Assembly: GCA_963932145.1 (NCBI GenBank)
Contig: OZ010580.1
Span: 37,616,261-37,680,260 of the forward strand
DNA: 64,000 nucleotides
Reading direction: 5' to 3'
Origin: Acanthosepion lycidas
Lineage: Eukaryota; Mollusca; Cephalopoda; Sepiida; Sepiidae
The translations under genes were made by a program, and so were the position numbers. The notes under the pieces were generated by a model. That model did not search any database. It had not been told where the DNA came from and saw only the letters and a program-made list of their open reading frames with translations. The number at the start of each line of letters is the position of its first letter. Within the stretch, counting starts at the first letter, position 1. Of this stretch, positions 43,095-54,745 are shown one piece after another.

Positions 43095-43275
43095 AAAGAT
43101 TGAGTTTCTTAGGGTATAATAACTTTCCTGATGATATTGATTTTTCTCAGTGTAGCTTAGATGCAGCACAAAGCTGAAAGTATGGGGAACCCAGTGAGGA
43201 TCAAACTCACTACTCAGCCATAACTGTTTTAGCAAGATAAATTGATAACCATGACACCATGCCGAGGTGCCCAAA
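43095..43275 (-). mobile_element. tRNA-derived SINE, family A
   Basis: Minus strand: 'GGGCACCTCGGCATGGTGTC' head, 'CATGGTTATCAA' (box A), 'GTTTGATCCTC' (43196-43206, box B), then a body with 'actgagaaaaatc'. The cleanest family A copy. Confidence 0.72.
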
Positions 43276-43769
43276 CTTTCCTAATATGTAATAATTTCTT
43301 ACCAGTAATCTCAAACGGTGTTCATTGCAAGTGTGTATCCCTCCACACGTGTTGGACCTAAGAGAGAAAAGACAAGCATTTAGTTGTTCTCCTTTTGTCT
43401 TATCCTGACTGAGAGGGAAGTGACATATGTCGTTTCTCATTGGTAACTTTCTATTTTAAATTCAGTAGTTGCAGTCATTTGTATGTCATTTATATGTTCT
43501 GCTTGTTATTTTATGCTTGGTTGGCATTTGCTTCAGGATCACCTGCCAGAATAAGTATTGTTCCAGTAAGGTCACTTTGGTGGCCCTACTGGAACTTGAT
43601 GTTGGAAGACCCAAAACTTGTTATGACCCCAGCTCAATAACATCACTAATGAGGTGATCCTGTGCACCCACTGGGTTGTATCATAAAAATATAATATATA
43701 TGGCTTGATAATTGCACTTAAGGAGTAAACAAACTGTCGCCTTTCAGCATTGACCTCCATGTCCACTTT

Positions 43770-43844
43770 TATAGTTACATGCACTCTATCTCTGATATTC
43801 AGCACTTGTACCCATAAATATAGCATACCTTAAAACTATCATCT

Positions 43845-43895
<51 letters not shown>

Positions 43896-44037
43896 GTGCT
43901 GTATTCAGTTTTTAAAATAGACTTTTTACAGTTACATGCACTCTATCTCTGATATTCAGCACTTGTACCCATAAATATAGCAAACTATCATCTTATATAT
44001 ATATGTTGTATTTAGTTTTTAAAATAGACTTTTTTTT
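43770..44037. repeat. Tandem duplication, about 155-bp unit with internal (TA)n
   Basis: 'gttacatgcactctatctct..gatattcagcacttgtaccc' occurs at 43774 and 43931, each followed by TA repeats (long in the first, 43848-43890; short in the second) and 'tttttaaaatagacttttt'. Confidence 0.9.
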
Positions 44038-44039
44038 TC

Positions 44040-44610
44040 ATCTAAATCTATTCATACATTATGGTTCCGTAAAATGATAGACTGGTAACTTGCTGAGTTT
44101 GACAAAAGACAAGAAGCTGTGGGGGGATGGTCTTGATTGCCCACATTCTGAAAGGATATGACACATAAAGAGCTGTAATGATGAGAAGTAGACAATAAAA
44201 ATGGGAAAATAAACAAATAAGCAAATCCTAAAGACCAGATAAAATATAAATCTCAAGTGACAATGGTTCAAATTACATTGAACACAGTTTCTTTATTTCT
44301 GATTTTATGCTCTTTGCTTTGCAGTAAAAAAAAAAACATGCATCACCTCAGCAGGTCATATTCGCAATCAACCGTAAGAAGGAGGAGGTGGCATTATCAT
44401 AGTAGTAGTAGTTTTTATTCAGTTATCATAGTCTGTTTTTACTCCCAATGACATTAATTTTATCTTCATCTCATCCTTTTATATTAATGTTTCAATTAGT
44501 GCTTGAAATGTATTTTGTTTTCTTCTTCTTTCTTTTTTGATACACTGTTGGTATCATTTTACACAGTACGCAGGTTCCAGAATTCTCTTAGTTTAGGTGA
44601 CTGAATTATT
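44040..44610. other. No gene recognised
   Basis: No supported feature. Confidence 0.5.
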
Positions 44611-44619
44611 CTTCTTCTA

Positions 44620-44960
44620 TCTGCTATTTACTTTAAAGGCATAGGCAATTATGGCTCTCCACAACTTTCTGTCTTTTTTGCTCTAAGTAACGATTGACTC
44701 ATTACTGTCCATTCACATAAACTCATGAAGTAGTACTTGGTCTTTCCCCTTCAGTATATACTTTGTGTTTTAAATTCTCTACACACTCTTTCCTCACTAT
44801 GCTTCCCAGAAATTTCAACTGCCTCCTTATGATTATAAGTTTCCTTGTTATCCATGATAGCTTCCTTGTTGCTCACATGGTATTGTTAGCATCTGTTGGC
44901 AGAATCCCATTTCTGTTAATACAGGAACTTTTGTCATTACACTTGATATGAGTAAAGGTT
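44620..44960 (-). pseudogene. RT C-terminal fragment ('HIMRK' family), diverged
   Basis: The plus-strand words 'atggctctccacaactttct', 'tttcctcactatgcttccca' and 'ttcaactgcctcct' parallel 8770-8980 and 22865-23090. On the minus strand this is the KQLKFLG then KECVENL tail. Frame-broken. Confidence 0.68.
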
Positions 44961-45509
44961 GAAATAATAATAAAATGGGCCAACAATTCAACCAGGCAAA
45001 GTTTACCAAGAAGGTGACTGAAGAATGAATCTGCTGAAAGGTTGTAATAAAAAATCTAGCAACAAACACAATAATAATCAAATAAATAAACATTGAAAAC
45101 TAAAACCTCATATTCTCTGAAAAAAAAATGATTAAAATCTCTTTCTTTTTTTTTTTTTTTTTGTTAATCAAATATTATCTTCAGTTATCGCAGGTAAATG
45201 TGGAGGTTTTATTCGATTTAAAGTAAACTCCTCCATAAAGAAGAGCAAATGATTTAGAGACAAGCCAGTTACCTTAAAACAGGAGTTCTCAACCAGGAAT
45301 GAATCTCCGCCACACCATTGGGGAATTTCAGTGGGGATCTTTTACTTTTTCACAAGTTTATTATTGACTGTAATCTTCATCAAAATAAAAGTGATTTAAA
45401 TACTCTGGTACTCCATTGAATTTTTGGTTTACCAAAATATTCTTCACTTTATTAATCTATCTAAAACAGACATATCTTTCAGCAAACAATTAAAGAAACT
45501 CTGCTAAAA

Positions 45510-45920
45510 CTGCTGGATCTACCCAACCAAAGCTTAGTCCTGGGTATGATGATAAACTACTTCTGGCAGCAAGGCTTCTGATCGGGAGATTGAAGGTTTT
45601 GAGGAGTATGGAACCACCTCTTAATGACTGCTGTTTACAGGTCCACCTTGATCTGGGGTGGTAGCACATATTAGGGACCCAGCTATGGGCAAATAGTAAC
45701 CTGGCAAACAAAAAGGAAACACTATGAAAGTATGAAAATAGATCTTTATAGTAAAAATATCAGCAATATATTTTTATATAAAAAAATTACCAACAATATA
45801 TATTTATAGTAAAATGACCAGTAATACATTTGCAAAAATGACAAGCAATACATTTTATCAGTAGGTAAAGCCATAAAATTGTGTTCAAAATATTTAGACT
45901 TCAGCATAGAAGCTGATATG
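45510..45920 (+). repeat. Composite dispersed repeat R, copy 2
   Basis: 'cttagtcctgggtatga', 'agcaaggcttctgatcggga', 'atggaaccacctcttaa', 'gatctggggtggtagcac' and 'agggacccagctatgggcaa', followed without interruption by the AT-rich unit array ('attaccaacaatata', 'gaccagtaatacat') and 'aagccataaaattgtgttca'. It is the uninterrupted reference for copy 1. Confidence 0.8.
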
Positions 45921-46179
45921 CCACTAAACAAAATAACACACACCGAACCAAGGTTTTTCAGATTTTTTATCCCTCCAATCAAAATACCAAGAAACAGATT
46001 TTTTTTTTCCTGACTATTAGTGAATTCCAGGACTGGTATGTATATTAAGAATACAGTTTAAACTGAGCAAAAGATGTTTTTCTTTCAAAATAGAATTATC
46101 AAGATAATTAAATTTACTCACAGAAGTCTTAACATTTTTAGGTACTAATACTACTTAATACAATATAAATTTCATTAAC

Positions 46180-46300
46180 TTTACAAGAAGAGGAAGTGGG
46201 AAGGACAGTAATAAAAAAGCAAACATTGCTAAGAGCTACAAAGGACAGGAATTGATGAAGAGTCATGATCATACTGATGTTACACAGCACATAAAAGAAG
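46180..46300 (+). pseudogene. Small RT tail fragment
   Basis: LLRATKDRN-like reading near 46230 matches the NLLRATKTGN end of the 22800-23430 copy. Confidence 0.5.
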
Positions 46301-46309
46301 AAGTATATG

Positions 46310-47045
46310 AAAATCTGAGGCAGAGACTACCTTAAAGTTTAAAGTCAACTTTCTTCTGAGTTAACAAATTATTATCTTCAGAGGCCTTTAAACTTATGCT
46401 CTCACCTTTCAGAAATTCCAGTGAGTGTCAAGAACTAAACAAGTCTTATATTACAACACAATGAAAACTGGGCAAAAGATTCACAATATTTCTCTGCATT
46501 TGATATGCTGCTAAAAGTTTTGATTAGTTTGAACAGCCCACACCATTCAGTGTGGAGCACAATATAGAAAAGTGATCTATGATTATGCATCTTATTGAAA
46601 ATGATTCATCAAAGCAAAATATGATTGCCCCTATGCAAGAGTGAAAGGGGGAATCTTTGAAGCCACGTTATTATTTATGGCCTGCAGGGTTTGGTTTCAT
46701 AAATCGTGCCATGTTAATAACTCAGGGCTTTGGTAGTAATACTATTAACTAATTTCTCCTTGACTAATTGTAGAAATAAATCTTTGCCTTTTGCCAATTA
46801 AATGGAGATGTTCACTAGTCTGATAACAACTGCTGCAGTGTGCTAAGGAAAAGAGAAAAAGACATAGGAAACAAAAATCAGACTTATTAAGATAAAGAAA
46901 ATATTTATTCAGAAAAACAGTTGTTTAAATTTTTTTGTAGAAAAAGATCATTGAGTGGAATTGAAAAATTCTGGGTCCAACATTTAGATTCTTTGTTTTT
47001 TCTGAAAAATCCCAGACGAAGAACTGCATTTTATTTTTGGTTTTC
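46310..47045. other. No gene recognised
   Basis: No supported feature. Confidence 0.5.
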
Positions 47046-47049
47046 AGAG

Positions 47050-47212
47050 AATAAATTTTTTTGTAATCATTTCACCTCAAGTAGGGCAAAATAAAATATT
47101 GTGAGAAAATATGAGAAAAAGGCCCATTATTAATGAGAGTGGATGGTAAAGTACAAGAATTAAGAAGACAAGATAACAATTGACATTGCAAAGTTACAGT
47201 CTAAATCAAAAG
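47050..47212 (-). pseudogene. Jockey-like RT 3' untranslated end
   Basis: The plus strand 'atcatttcacctcaagtagg' is the complement of the family 3' end ('cttggggtgaaatg'), followed by 'gaagacaagataacaattga' as in 56035-56755 and 58655-59377. Confidence 0.6.
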
Positions 47213-47300
47213 TGGGCTCTGTGGCTGTTGACAAAACACAAATGTGCCTGAGTAGGCAACTGCATCAGGGATTGGCTAGCTGCACTAGCAGATAGGTCTA
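47213..47300 (+). mobile_element. SINE family B fragment
   Basis: 'gttgacaaaacacaaatgtg' and 'cctgagtaggcaactgcatc' match 30340-30380. Confidence 0.55.
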
Positions 47301-47338
47301 CTCATAAACAAATAGTTGGCCTTTATTATTATATTTGA

Positions 47339-47340
<2 letters not shown>

Positions 47341-47402
<62 letters not shown>
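47341..47402. repeat. (TA)n(GA)n microsatellite
   Basis: TA run followed by GA run. Confidence 0.95.
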
Positions 47403-47403
<1 letters not shown>

Positions 47404-47439
47404 TAAATTGTCATCTAAATTAACACTCATTTTAACAGA

Positions 47440-48115
47440 TATATTTACCAAAATTACACAAGAATATCTTGAAATAAAATTACCATTGGCTGCAGCCATG
47501 TCATCCAAATGACTCTGGAACCTCCTGCAACTCTTCTGGATGGTCTCTCTGTTTAAATTTGTGAATGTTGCCATAATGTTTTCCTCCAGTTCCTCTTTTA
47601 TATTACAAGTTAGTCTCTTGCTCAACTGCAATCTACACATGATAATAAAGGAAGTTGCTGTCTGGTGAGTTAGGTGGTTAGATGTAAGGTGTGATGTGGT
47701 CAGAGAGTTTGTCTGACAGCCATGATTTGGTTCTCCTGCTTGTGTGGCATGTCTGTTGCCAGACATAGGTCTTCCAGCAGCCATCCTCTTGACCCAAGCA
47801 GCACTACCTCCTCAAGGCACTTGATGTAGGCCTCCATGTTGAGTCTGAGGCCCTCCTCCACAAATTCTGGAGTTTTTTTCTTATCAGAACAATCAAAGTG
47901 AGTTTCCCCAGTTGCCGTACCTTCGTAATCACCATTAAACTCAGCCAGCACTTTCCAGATCCTTTGCACTGTTCTCAGATTGACACCCAAATACTCTGAA
48001 ATATGTGTATTGGACCTTCCGGTGTGAATGCCAAGCAGTACAGCATGCCATTTCTGAATTTCTGTCAGAGTGATTTGTATCATGGTGGTCTTTTTCTCAC
48101 AGATGGTACCCAACT
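47440..48115 (-). pseudogene. Mariner-like transposase relic, internally deleted (copy A)
   Basis: The frame from 48113 reads MIQITLTEIQKWHAVLLGIH, then SEYLGVNLRTVQRIW (helix-turn-helix), KKKTPEFVEEGLRLNMEAYI, CLEEVVLLGSRG. A frameshift near 47780 continues it as MAAGRPMSGNRHATQAG. It ends CNIKEELEENIMATF, then NLNRETIQKSCRRFQSHLD. The jump from the HTH linker (TPEFV) to the late catalytic region (GLRLNMEAY) removes roughly a hundred residues, including the first catalytic Asp. Copy B (26985-27535) has the same junction but not this frameshift. Non-functional. Confidence 0.87.
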
Positions 48116-48291
48116 GACCCTACTATACTGTGCAGTAGATAAAATCAAAAAACAAACAATGTACATGTGGGAAATTAAAAATATAAAATGGCAACAATTT
48201 ACCCATTACACCCTGGTATACAAACACTGTTTATATAGATAGTAACATTTGAAATAATAAAAATGATGGATTAAAAATAAATACATTCATC

Positions 48292-48294
<3 letters not shown>

Positions 48295-48355
<61 letters not shown>

Positions 48356-48472
48356 AAGATTTTTAGGCTGTAACTTATTAAACATAAATTAATTATTAAT
48401 TTAACACTTTTTGTTTTCCAACTAATATATATATATATATATATATAAACAAACGTGTAATATATATATATA

Positions 48473-48533
<61 letters not shown>

Positions 48534-48582
48534 TTATATATATATACACACATGTATGTATATATATATATATATATATATA
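48295..48582. repeat. TA/TG microsatellite cluster
   Basis: Five TA tracts interleaved with GTGT and ACAC runs. The Ile-Tyr-Thr-His frame across it is an artefact. Confidence 0.95.
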
Positions 48583-48589
48583 TTTTATT

Positions 48590-49605
48590 ATAAGAGATTA
48601 TAATAAAAACATTTTGAAGTCACTACACGAAAGCTTTCATATTTCAATAATTTGATTGTAGTTCTTCAAGCGATAGTAAGTAACTTGTTATTAAATTATT
48701 TTTAAGAAAACTTAAAAACAAAGTGTTGCCTAATAAACTCTCCTCCTTGGTACCTAGACCACATGATTTTAAACATAGTACTAGATTGGTAACTAGGTAT
48801 TTTACTGTTGAAATAGCTAGATGGAACTATAAGCTCTATTCTAGTAGTTTCTTTTCATGCATCTCTCTAGATATCTAAGAAAAACACCAGATTAAATGTG
48901 ACAGAAATATTCAATGTTAACCCACATTTTAATCAAAATAAGCAGTTAAAGCAAGAAAAATTAATTTCAATTTAAAAATTACAGTGATAAAGAACAGCTT
49001 TTTCTTTTAATTTTTTCTCATGTTTTAAATATTTTTATTGTAAGTGTGAAGAAAATTACAAAACTCAAGAGAAAATTGCTGTTTCACTAAGTTTAAAAGT
49101 AGTTGTGATATCATTGGTAGGATTTATTAAATATTTTGAACTTTCATTTGTTCTAATCATTACATTATACAGTGGCAGAGCAAATTTTGGAATTGGATGG
49201 AGAAATGAAATGCCAATCATAATTATATTTTAACACCAATTGCTGTTGAAGCTGGTATACATGACCAAAATTGTGGCTTTTCTCATCTCAAAAGATTTCT
49301 GATGAAGCTAAAATAAAAGAAAAACATGTCAAATTTGTCCTTATTTACTCAAATACAATTATATATATTAAGCAAAGTATGATTAATTTGCATAATTCAT
49401 CGTAACTTCCTGTGATATAACAACTCTAAGTATAAGCTTATAAATTTTTATTTGACTAATTCAGCTTTTGTGCTGAAAATTTTAACTTTATTATAGTGGG
49501 TGGTTACAATTGGGAGGGTAGATAAGATGTGATTATTTTATTACCACACCCCTCCCATTTAATAATTTATCAATACTGTCAAAATTTATTTTGGTTTCAT
49601 TTACA

Positions 49606-49652
<47 letters not shown>

Positions 49653-50700
49653 AAGGAATTATTTTTTTTCTTATTCCAAACTTTATTCTAACATGGCCAA
49701 AAGATAAATGTTAAATTACAACTCAGACAAGTTGGAACAACATCTGATTATTTGTAGAATTAAAATAGATCAAGGCTGAGGAAACCCATGTGTGGAGAAC
49801 AGAAGAAAGAAAAAATAAAGAGAAAAGTATGTCTGTTTTCTATATTTGCCTAAGGTGTAAAATAAACAGTGTCATGACAAAAAGAACTTTAGGGGTGTGA
49901 GGATCTCTAGTTAAGCACAGAGCAGAACAGGGTTTGAGAATTTGACTCCAACTTAAAAAGAAACTATATGAAAGGTTTTTAATGCTTTCTTGAATTTCCT
50001 CATGTTGTATTACTTTTACACTGTTTTTGTTTCCTATTTTTATAACTCTGGTTATTTATACTGAAAATTTGAAAATGATATTCATGATTTTAACATATGA
50101 CTAATAGATTCACCTTTTTCTTTGTTTTTCAGGTAAGTGAATTTATTTATCAGCTCTGGCAATCGGTAAGATGATATCATTTCTTTGGTGATATTTTATG
50201 TATTTCTAAATTTCAGCCACATTTATTGAAATCAAAGAGATTTTAACATATTCTTTAAAAATAAATTTTTATTCATATTTTCAAAAGCAATAATTTATTT
50301 TTTTATGTATGTTGGCCAAGAATAAAAAAAATTGTGGATTTCTTGGAGACTGAATAGAATCCCTATAATGCAGGCAATACTCACAAGCAGTTAGCAAATG
50401 AGAAAATGGAGACAAAATGAATTACAAAATTAAAACTATTTAGTGCTTAATAGGTAAAGAAGCAAAAACATTAATTAATATTATTTGGCAATGAATATAT
50501 TAAAACAGAGATACATTGGCTTAAGTCATTTCCGAAGATATGTCAGTTTTTCTTAAATATTATATGGAAAAGTAAAACTTGCCTTAGGTCATTTTACTCC
50601 AATTTACCTCAGCTGTTAAAAATATTAGAAACTTCAAAACACTAAAATAACAATAGACACACATAAAATCATATTTAAATTTATTTAAAAATAATAATAT
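48590..50700. other. No gene recognised; CA-TA-CA microsatellite at 49608-49652
   Basis: AT-rich DNA. The microsatellite is itself palindromic (CACACA, TATA core, CACACA). Confidence 0.5.
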
Positions 50701-50703
50701 GTA

Positions 50704-50704
<1 letters not shown>

Positions 50705-50769
<65 letters not shown>
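50705..50769. repeat. (TA)n microsatellite, about 60 bp
   Basis: Pure TA run. Confidence 0.96.
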
Positions 50770-50771
<2 letters not shown>

Positions 50772-50939
50772 CTCATAAAATCATCAAAAACAAAAAATTA
50801 GCATAATAAAGTATGTTCAGCAGATGTTGTTGTTATTGTTTTCTACTCCAATGCCAATTTTCAATTCAGATTTGTTTAAATTTGTGCTCTGGATTGACAT
50901 TCCTTCATTTATGTTTCATTTGTGATTTAGAATATATTT

Positions 50940-51070
50940 TTACCTATGGCTCTAAGAAAAGTCCCAGTACAAGTGCTAATGCCAAGCGTAAGGCTATATC
51001 ACTGGAAGATAAAGAGAGTATTAATTATCTTATTCAGAATACTGTACATACATATGGTAATAGGCAATAG
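50940..51070 (+). pseudogene. Possible pogo/Tigger-type (CENP-B N-terminal) HTH fragment
   Basis: The frame 50813-51070 ends GSKKSPSTSANAKRKAISLE, then DKESINYLIQNT. The pattern 'KRK-x-ISLE-x-K-x-x-I-x-x-L' is the start of the psq/CENP-B type helix-turn-helix found at the N-terminus of Tigger-like transposases and of host genes derived from them. Only this first helix region is visible and nothing downstream continues it. It could be a relic or an isolated exon start. Confidence 0.5.
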
Positions 51071-51339
51071 GGATTGCTTATTTACAGTTTATAGCATGGT
51101 TATTTGTCTTAAATTGTTTTTTGACCTAATTTGTAATCTCTAGAACTAATTACCAACATAGGGTAAGGTATAACTGTATATAATTATATCAGCAACAGTA
51201 GTAACCATTACAAATCCACTTCAAAGGCTTTTTCACACTCTTTTCATGACAACAATGACTTTTTTAGCAGTGTTTTTCATATTGATCTTTGTGCATTTTT
51301 CAGTTTGTTTTCAAGTTTTTTTTTTTATTCATTTCATCC

Positions 51340-52160
51340 GAAGCAAATTAATCTAGCCACTAAGATACAAGGGGTTACTGAGTGTTAGAGAATATAAAAA
51401 AAAAATTATTGAAAGAAAAAACAATAAGAATTAAGAAAACAGAAGAGAACGATTGACATTGTATTTAAATTTTTGAAGATAAAAGTAAACTAAAAAGCAA
51501 GAAGCTGGAAAAGAGTTCCATAAGGGAGAAGTGCAATAGAAGAAACTTTTAGCATAGAACTTACTCTTACATCTTAGCCATTTCGACTGTAAAATTATGA
51601 GACTTTGTCGCTAATCTAGTATTCCACTTACATTCATGAAGTCTTTCCTAGAGGAAAGGTCATCAGAACAATTGCCATGAAAGTATTTATAGAAAAGGCA
51701 GAAAGAAGGTATGTTAGGGGAATGGAAAATTGACTGAAGCTGCAATGCCAGGTCAGGACTGATAAAATTGCAGATTCTTCTTTGGATTTTATCAAGAATC
51801 TCTAAACATATAGCAGGAGCACCAGGCCAGATGTAAGAGCAATAATTAAAGCAATGATGAATTGTAGATTTATAAATATATAAGATAGATTCTAGCAAGA
51901 AAAATTGTCTAGCACAACATAGAGAACCAACTTTCCTGGCAGCAGACATTGCAATTGATTCAATATACTCATTCCACTTAATGTCAGTGGAATACAATAG
52001 TAGGTGCAGTAAGTCACTCACCTGGAGGTTAGCATCAGCCATGTTGATGGAAGGTAAAAAGTTCTCCCAGGAAATTAAAAGGGAGCAGTTTCATTTTGGA
52101 AGCATTAAAATTAACAAGCCATGCCTTGCTTCTGTTAACAACAGTTTGTAGGTCATTCTT
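51340..52160 (-). pseudogene. Jockey-like RT C-terminus
   Basis: The frame 52042-51611 (143 codons) reads MADANLQVSDLLHLLLYSTD, IKWNEYIESIAMSAARKVGS, YKSTIHHCFNYCSYIWPGAP, ILDKIQRRICNFISPDLALQ and FCLFYKYFHGNCSDDLSS. Upstream, at about 52130-52070, VNRSKAWLVNFNASKMKL belongs to the same element. The 3' end, near 51345, is 'ttcatttcatccgaagcaa'. A second well-preserved copy of the 30500 family. Confidence 0.9.
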
Positions 52161-52707
52161 TTAGATCAGCTACCAATTTGACATGGTTGAACTGATCAGA
52201 CTTACTTAATTTCCATGTTTTGCACTTGTGTGTCATAGCTGGCATTATTGATTCATTATACACCTTACATTTTAAGCATAATAGTTCTCATTTCTTGATG
52301 TTTAAATACTTTGCAATACATTACATATTGTTTTATTTCATTTTCATGGTCTTTCTTTAATACTATTACTCATAATAATATGCTTAGACTTTTCCATCTC
52401 TGCTCATATTCTATATATTAATACATCAATAAGTCTGGTGGTTAATGATGGGGGGAAAATGTCTTTATTTTAACGAAAATTATTTTTCAACAATCTCTTT
52501 CCTTGTCATCTAATTCAGTGGTATATATTAATCACATAGGAATATTATACATTGATAACTTCAGATAACTTCAGATCAAAATTCAGCTAGTCAGTTAGTC
52601 ACTGACTTTATTGATCTCTTTTGTATGTAAGCTATGATATCCAGGACCATTCACAGTTTAGTATGTTAAAAAACAGTAATTCAAAACAGTCCTGTAAATG
52701 AAAAGTA

Positions 52708-52809
52708 TTAGGTTGGTGCAAAAATAATGACGTAATAATGTCGATTTTTGACGTTAAAAAATACGTCAAAAAACGACATTATTACGTCATTATTTTTGCA
52801 CCAAACTAA
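52708..52809. mobile_element. Palindromic mariner-end MITE (102 bp)
   Basis: TTAGGTTGGTGCAAAA start; the end carries one change (CCAAACTAA); TA flanks. Ten bases from the next MITE. Confidence 0.94.
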
Positions 52810-52819
52810 TAGATATATA

Positions 52820-52899
52820 TTAGGTTGGTGCAAAAATAATATCGTTTTTTGACAAATTTTTTAACGTCAAAAAACGATATTATTTTTGCACCAACCTAA
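52820..52899. mobile_element. Palindromic mariner-end MITE (80 bp)
   Basis: Both terminal words perfect, TA flanks, interior 'atatcgttttttgac' type as in the 74-bp copy. Of the short class, while its neighbour is of the long class. Confidence 0.94.
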
Positions 52900-52917
52900 T
52901 AATATAAATAGATGCAC

Positions 52918-53215
52918 TTGTATTTTTTTTAATCATTTCACCTCAAGCAAGGCAATAATTCTGCTAATACATAAGGGGTTACTGGGAGTGAACAAGAATG
53001 ACTTTAATGAGGAGGAGTGAGAAAAGGATAATAAAGGAGCAGAATCCAGGAAAACAGATGATGTCAATTGAAGTTACACTTAAATTTTTGAAGAATGTAG
53101 GTCACAGGGTAGCAAGAAACCAGAAGAGTTTTTAACAAGTAAGAATTCTAATAAAGGAATAGTTGATGGAAAATTTCAAGAATTTGGTGTGTGCAAAATG
53201 TTCTATTCATAAAAT
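52918..53215 (-). pseudogene. Jockey-like RT 3' end fragment
   Basis: The plus strand begins 'aatcatttcacctcaagcaa', then 'aaggggttactggga', 'gtcaattgaagttacactta' and 'aatttttgaaga', as at the 3' ends at 51340 and 58655. No coding tail remains. Confidence 0.68.
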
Positions 53216-53610
53216 TGTTATGCCACCATCAAAGTATTTTCTCTGGTTTCTTATGACCTTGAAGCCATCATAAAATATTTTATTCCACTTTTAATTTAAT
53301 GAAGTCTTTCAGAGAGTTTTCAATAATTTGTGTAAATTACTACTCATACAAGAATGCTACATGGAGCTGAGCATGGAGACTGCAGAATACATATTTTGGC
53401 TCCTTGGTTGTTTCCTGCATCATATTTTCAATATAACTATATTTATCATCATGTTGTAAAATCACCAATCAGCTTCTTTGCTCAAAAAAGGTTATTTCCT
53501 CATAGTAACATTGTGTGTGTCTGTAAAGTAGAAAAGTAAAGAATTTATTGTTAAGGATTAGTGAAAGAAAAAAAATACGATCTCCTTACAAAAAGCCACA
53601 CAGATTGTTG
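53216..53610. other. No gene recognised
   Basis: No supported feature. Confidence 0.5.
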
Positions 53611-53614
53611 GAAG

Positions 53615-54025
53615 TATACAGAGAGTCCCTATAGTCTGGACACAGGCAAAAATGCATATTTTCAAGAAATTAAATTTTCAACAACATTTTATTGAATTTG
53701 AATATTAACAAATAAAATCTCCAATATGATTTCCATCATTCGTGATGCAAAGGCTGATGCACTTTGTAAGATTCATATGAACTCGATGCAGTAACTCTAC
53801 ATGCCATCAATTTTAGCATTTTCACTGTTAATGTGTTCAATACATTTTTCAGTGTGTTGCATCTGTGATTTTCATTGAGTACACCTTCTCCTTTAGTATT
53901 TCACAAAAAAATAAGTCAATTCTTTCTTCTTTTACCAAAACCATGTTTAATCTCTGGAGGTAAAACAAAATATAATTAATGAGATTTCCTATCTGTCCAG
54001 ACTTTAGGGACACCTTGTATAGTAT
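53615..54025 (-). mobile_element. Deleted Tc1/mariner-superfamily element with about 28-bp TIRs
   Basis: The left end 'tatacagagagtccctatag' then 'tctggaca' mirrors the right end ('tgtccagactttagggacac' then 'cttgtata'). Between them the minus strand keeps only the HTH start ('aaaccatgtttaatctctgg' complement, as at 32038) and a C-terminal piece (RVHMNLTKCISLC). The catalytic core is gone. The transposase start and end words tie it to 31886-32115. Confidence 0.77.
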
Positions 54026-54425
54026 TTCTGATGTACAATAAAGTTGTTAGGGTCAATTAATTGGCCACTGTGAAAAGAAAAAGTGGACGGATTTAGTGCT
54101 TTTTCTTTTGCCTGTGAATTAATGAATCAGTAATTTGTAAGAAGGAATTTCTTGTAAAAAGCAATTTTTCAGTGAGAACTTTTCCTCTTAGTGAAGTCAT
54201 GCAGCTGTAAACTACTAGATAGTAATCAGCTAAATGATTGGAACTCTTTTTATCTCTTTCACTGACAAGTAGTTATATTGAAATTTCCTTACTAAGAGCA
54301 TTAAAGGTAGTTAAGACAAACCATATGCTTTGCGTATTTAACACTAATAACTTTCTCCTGGTAAAAAAATGGTTAATTTTATTCATATAAATGACCAGCT
54401 ACTCCTTTCCAAGCACACCTGTTCA
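54026..54425. other. No gene recognised
   Basis: No supported feature. Confidence 0.5.
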
Positions 54426-54429
54426 CAAA

Positions 54430-54745
54430 GGCAGCAAGTAAATCCCTTATTGCAGATAGCTGCTTGGGCACATTTGTGTCTCTTCAACACCCACAGAGGC
54501 CTATACTGCTGAGCAGAACTAAGTTACAATTTCTGGAAGAGAGCACATAATCTGGCATGATCATCTATTGGAACAAGGTCAATACACTCAAACCATCAGT
54601 CACAATGATTTGTGAATTCATGCTCGCAAAACTATTGATGGCCTCCAAACAGTTCCATCTACTGAGTTTTACTCATAAGGCTTGGATCAAACAGTGATAT
54701 GGTTTGCTGGCACTTTGCAAATTTGCTGCGGACTGGAGTGAATCC
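54430..54745 (-). mobile_element. SINE family B, head missing
   Basis: 'cacatttgtgtctcttcaac', 'ctgctgagcagaactaagtt', 'acaatttctggaagagag' and 'cagtgatatggtttgctggc' parallel 12660-12900. The tRNA head seen at 12990-13043 is not present. Confidence 0.7.
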
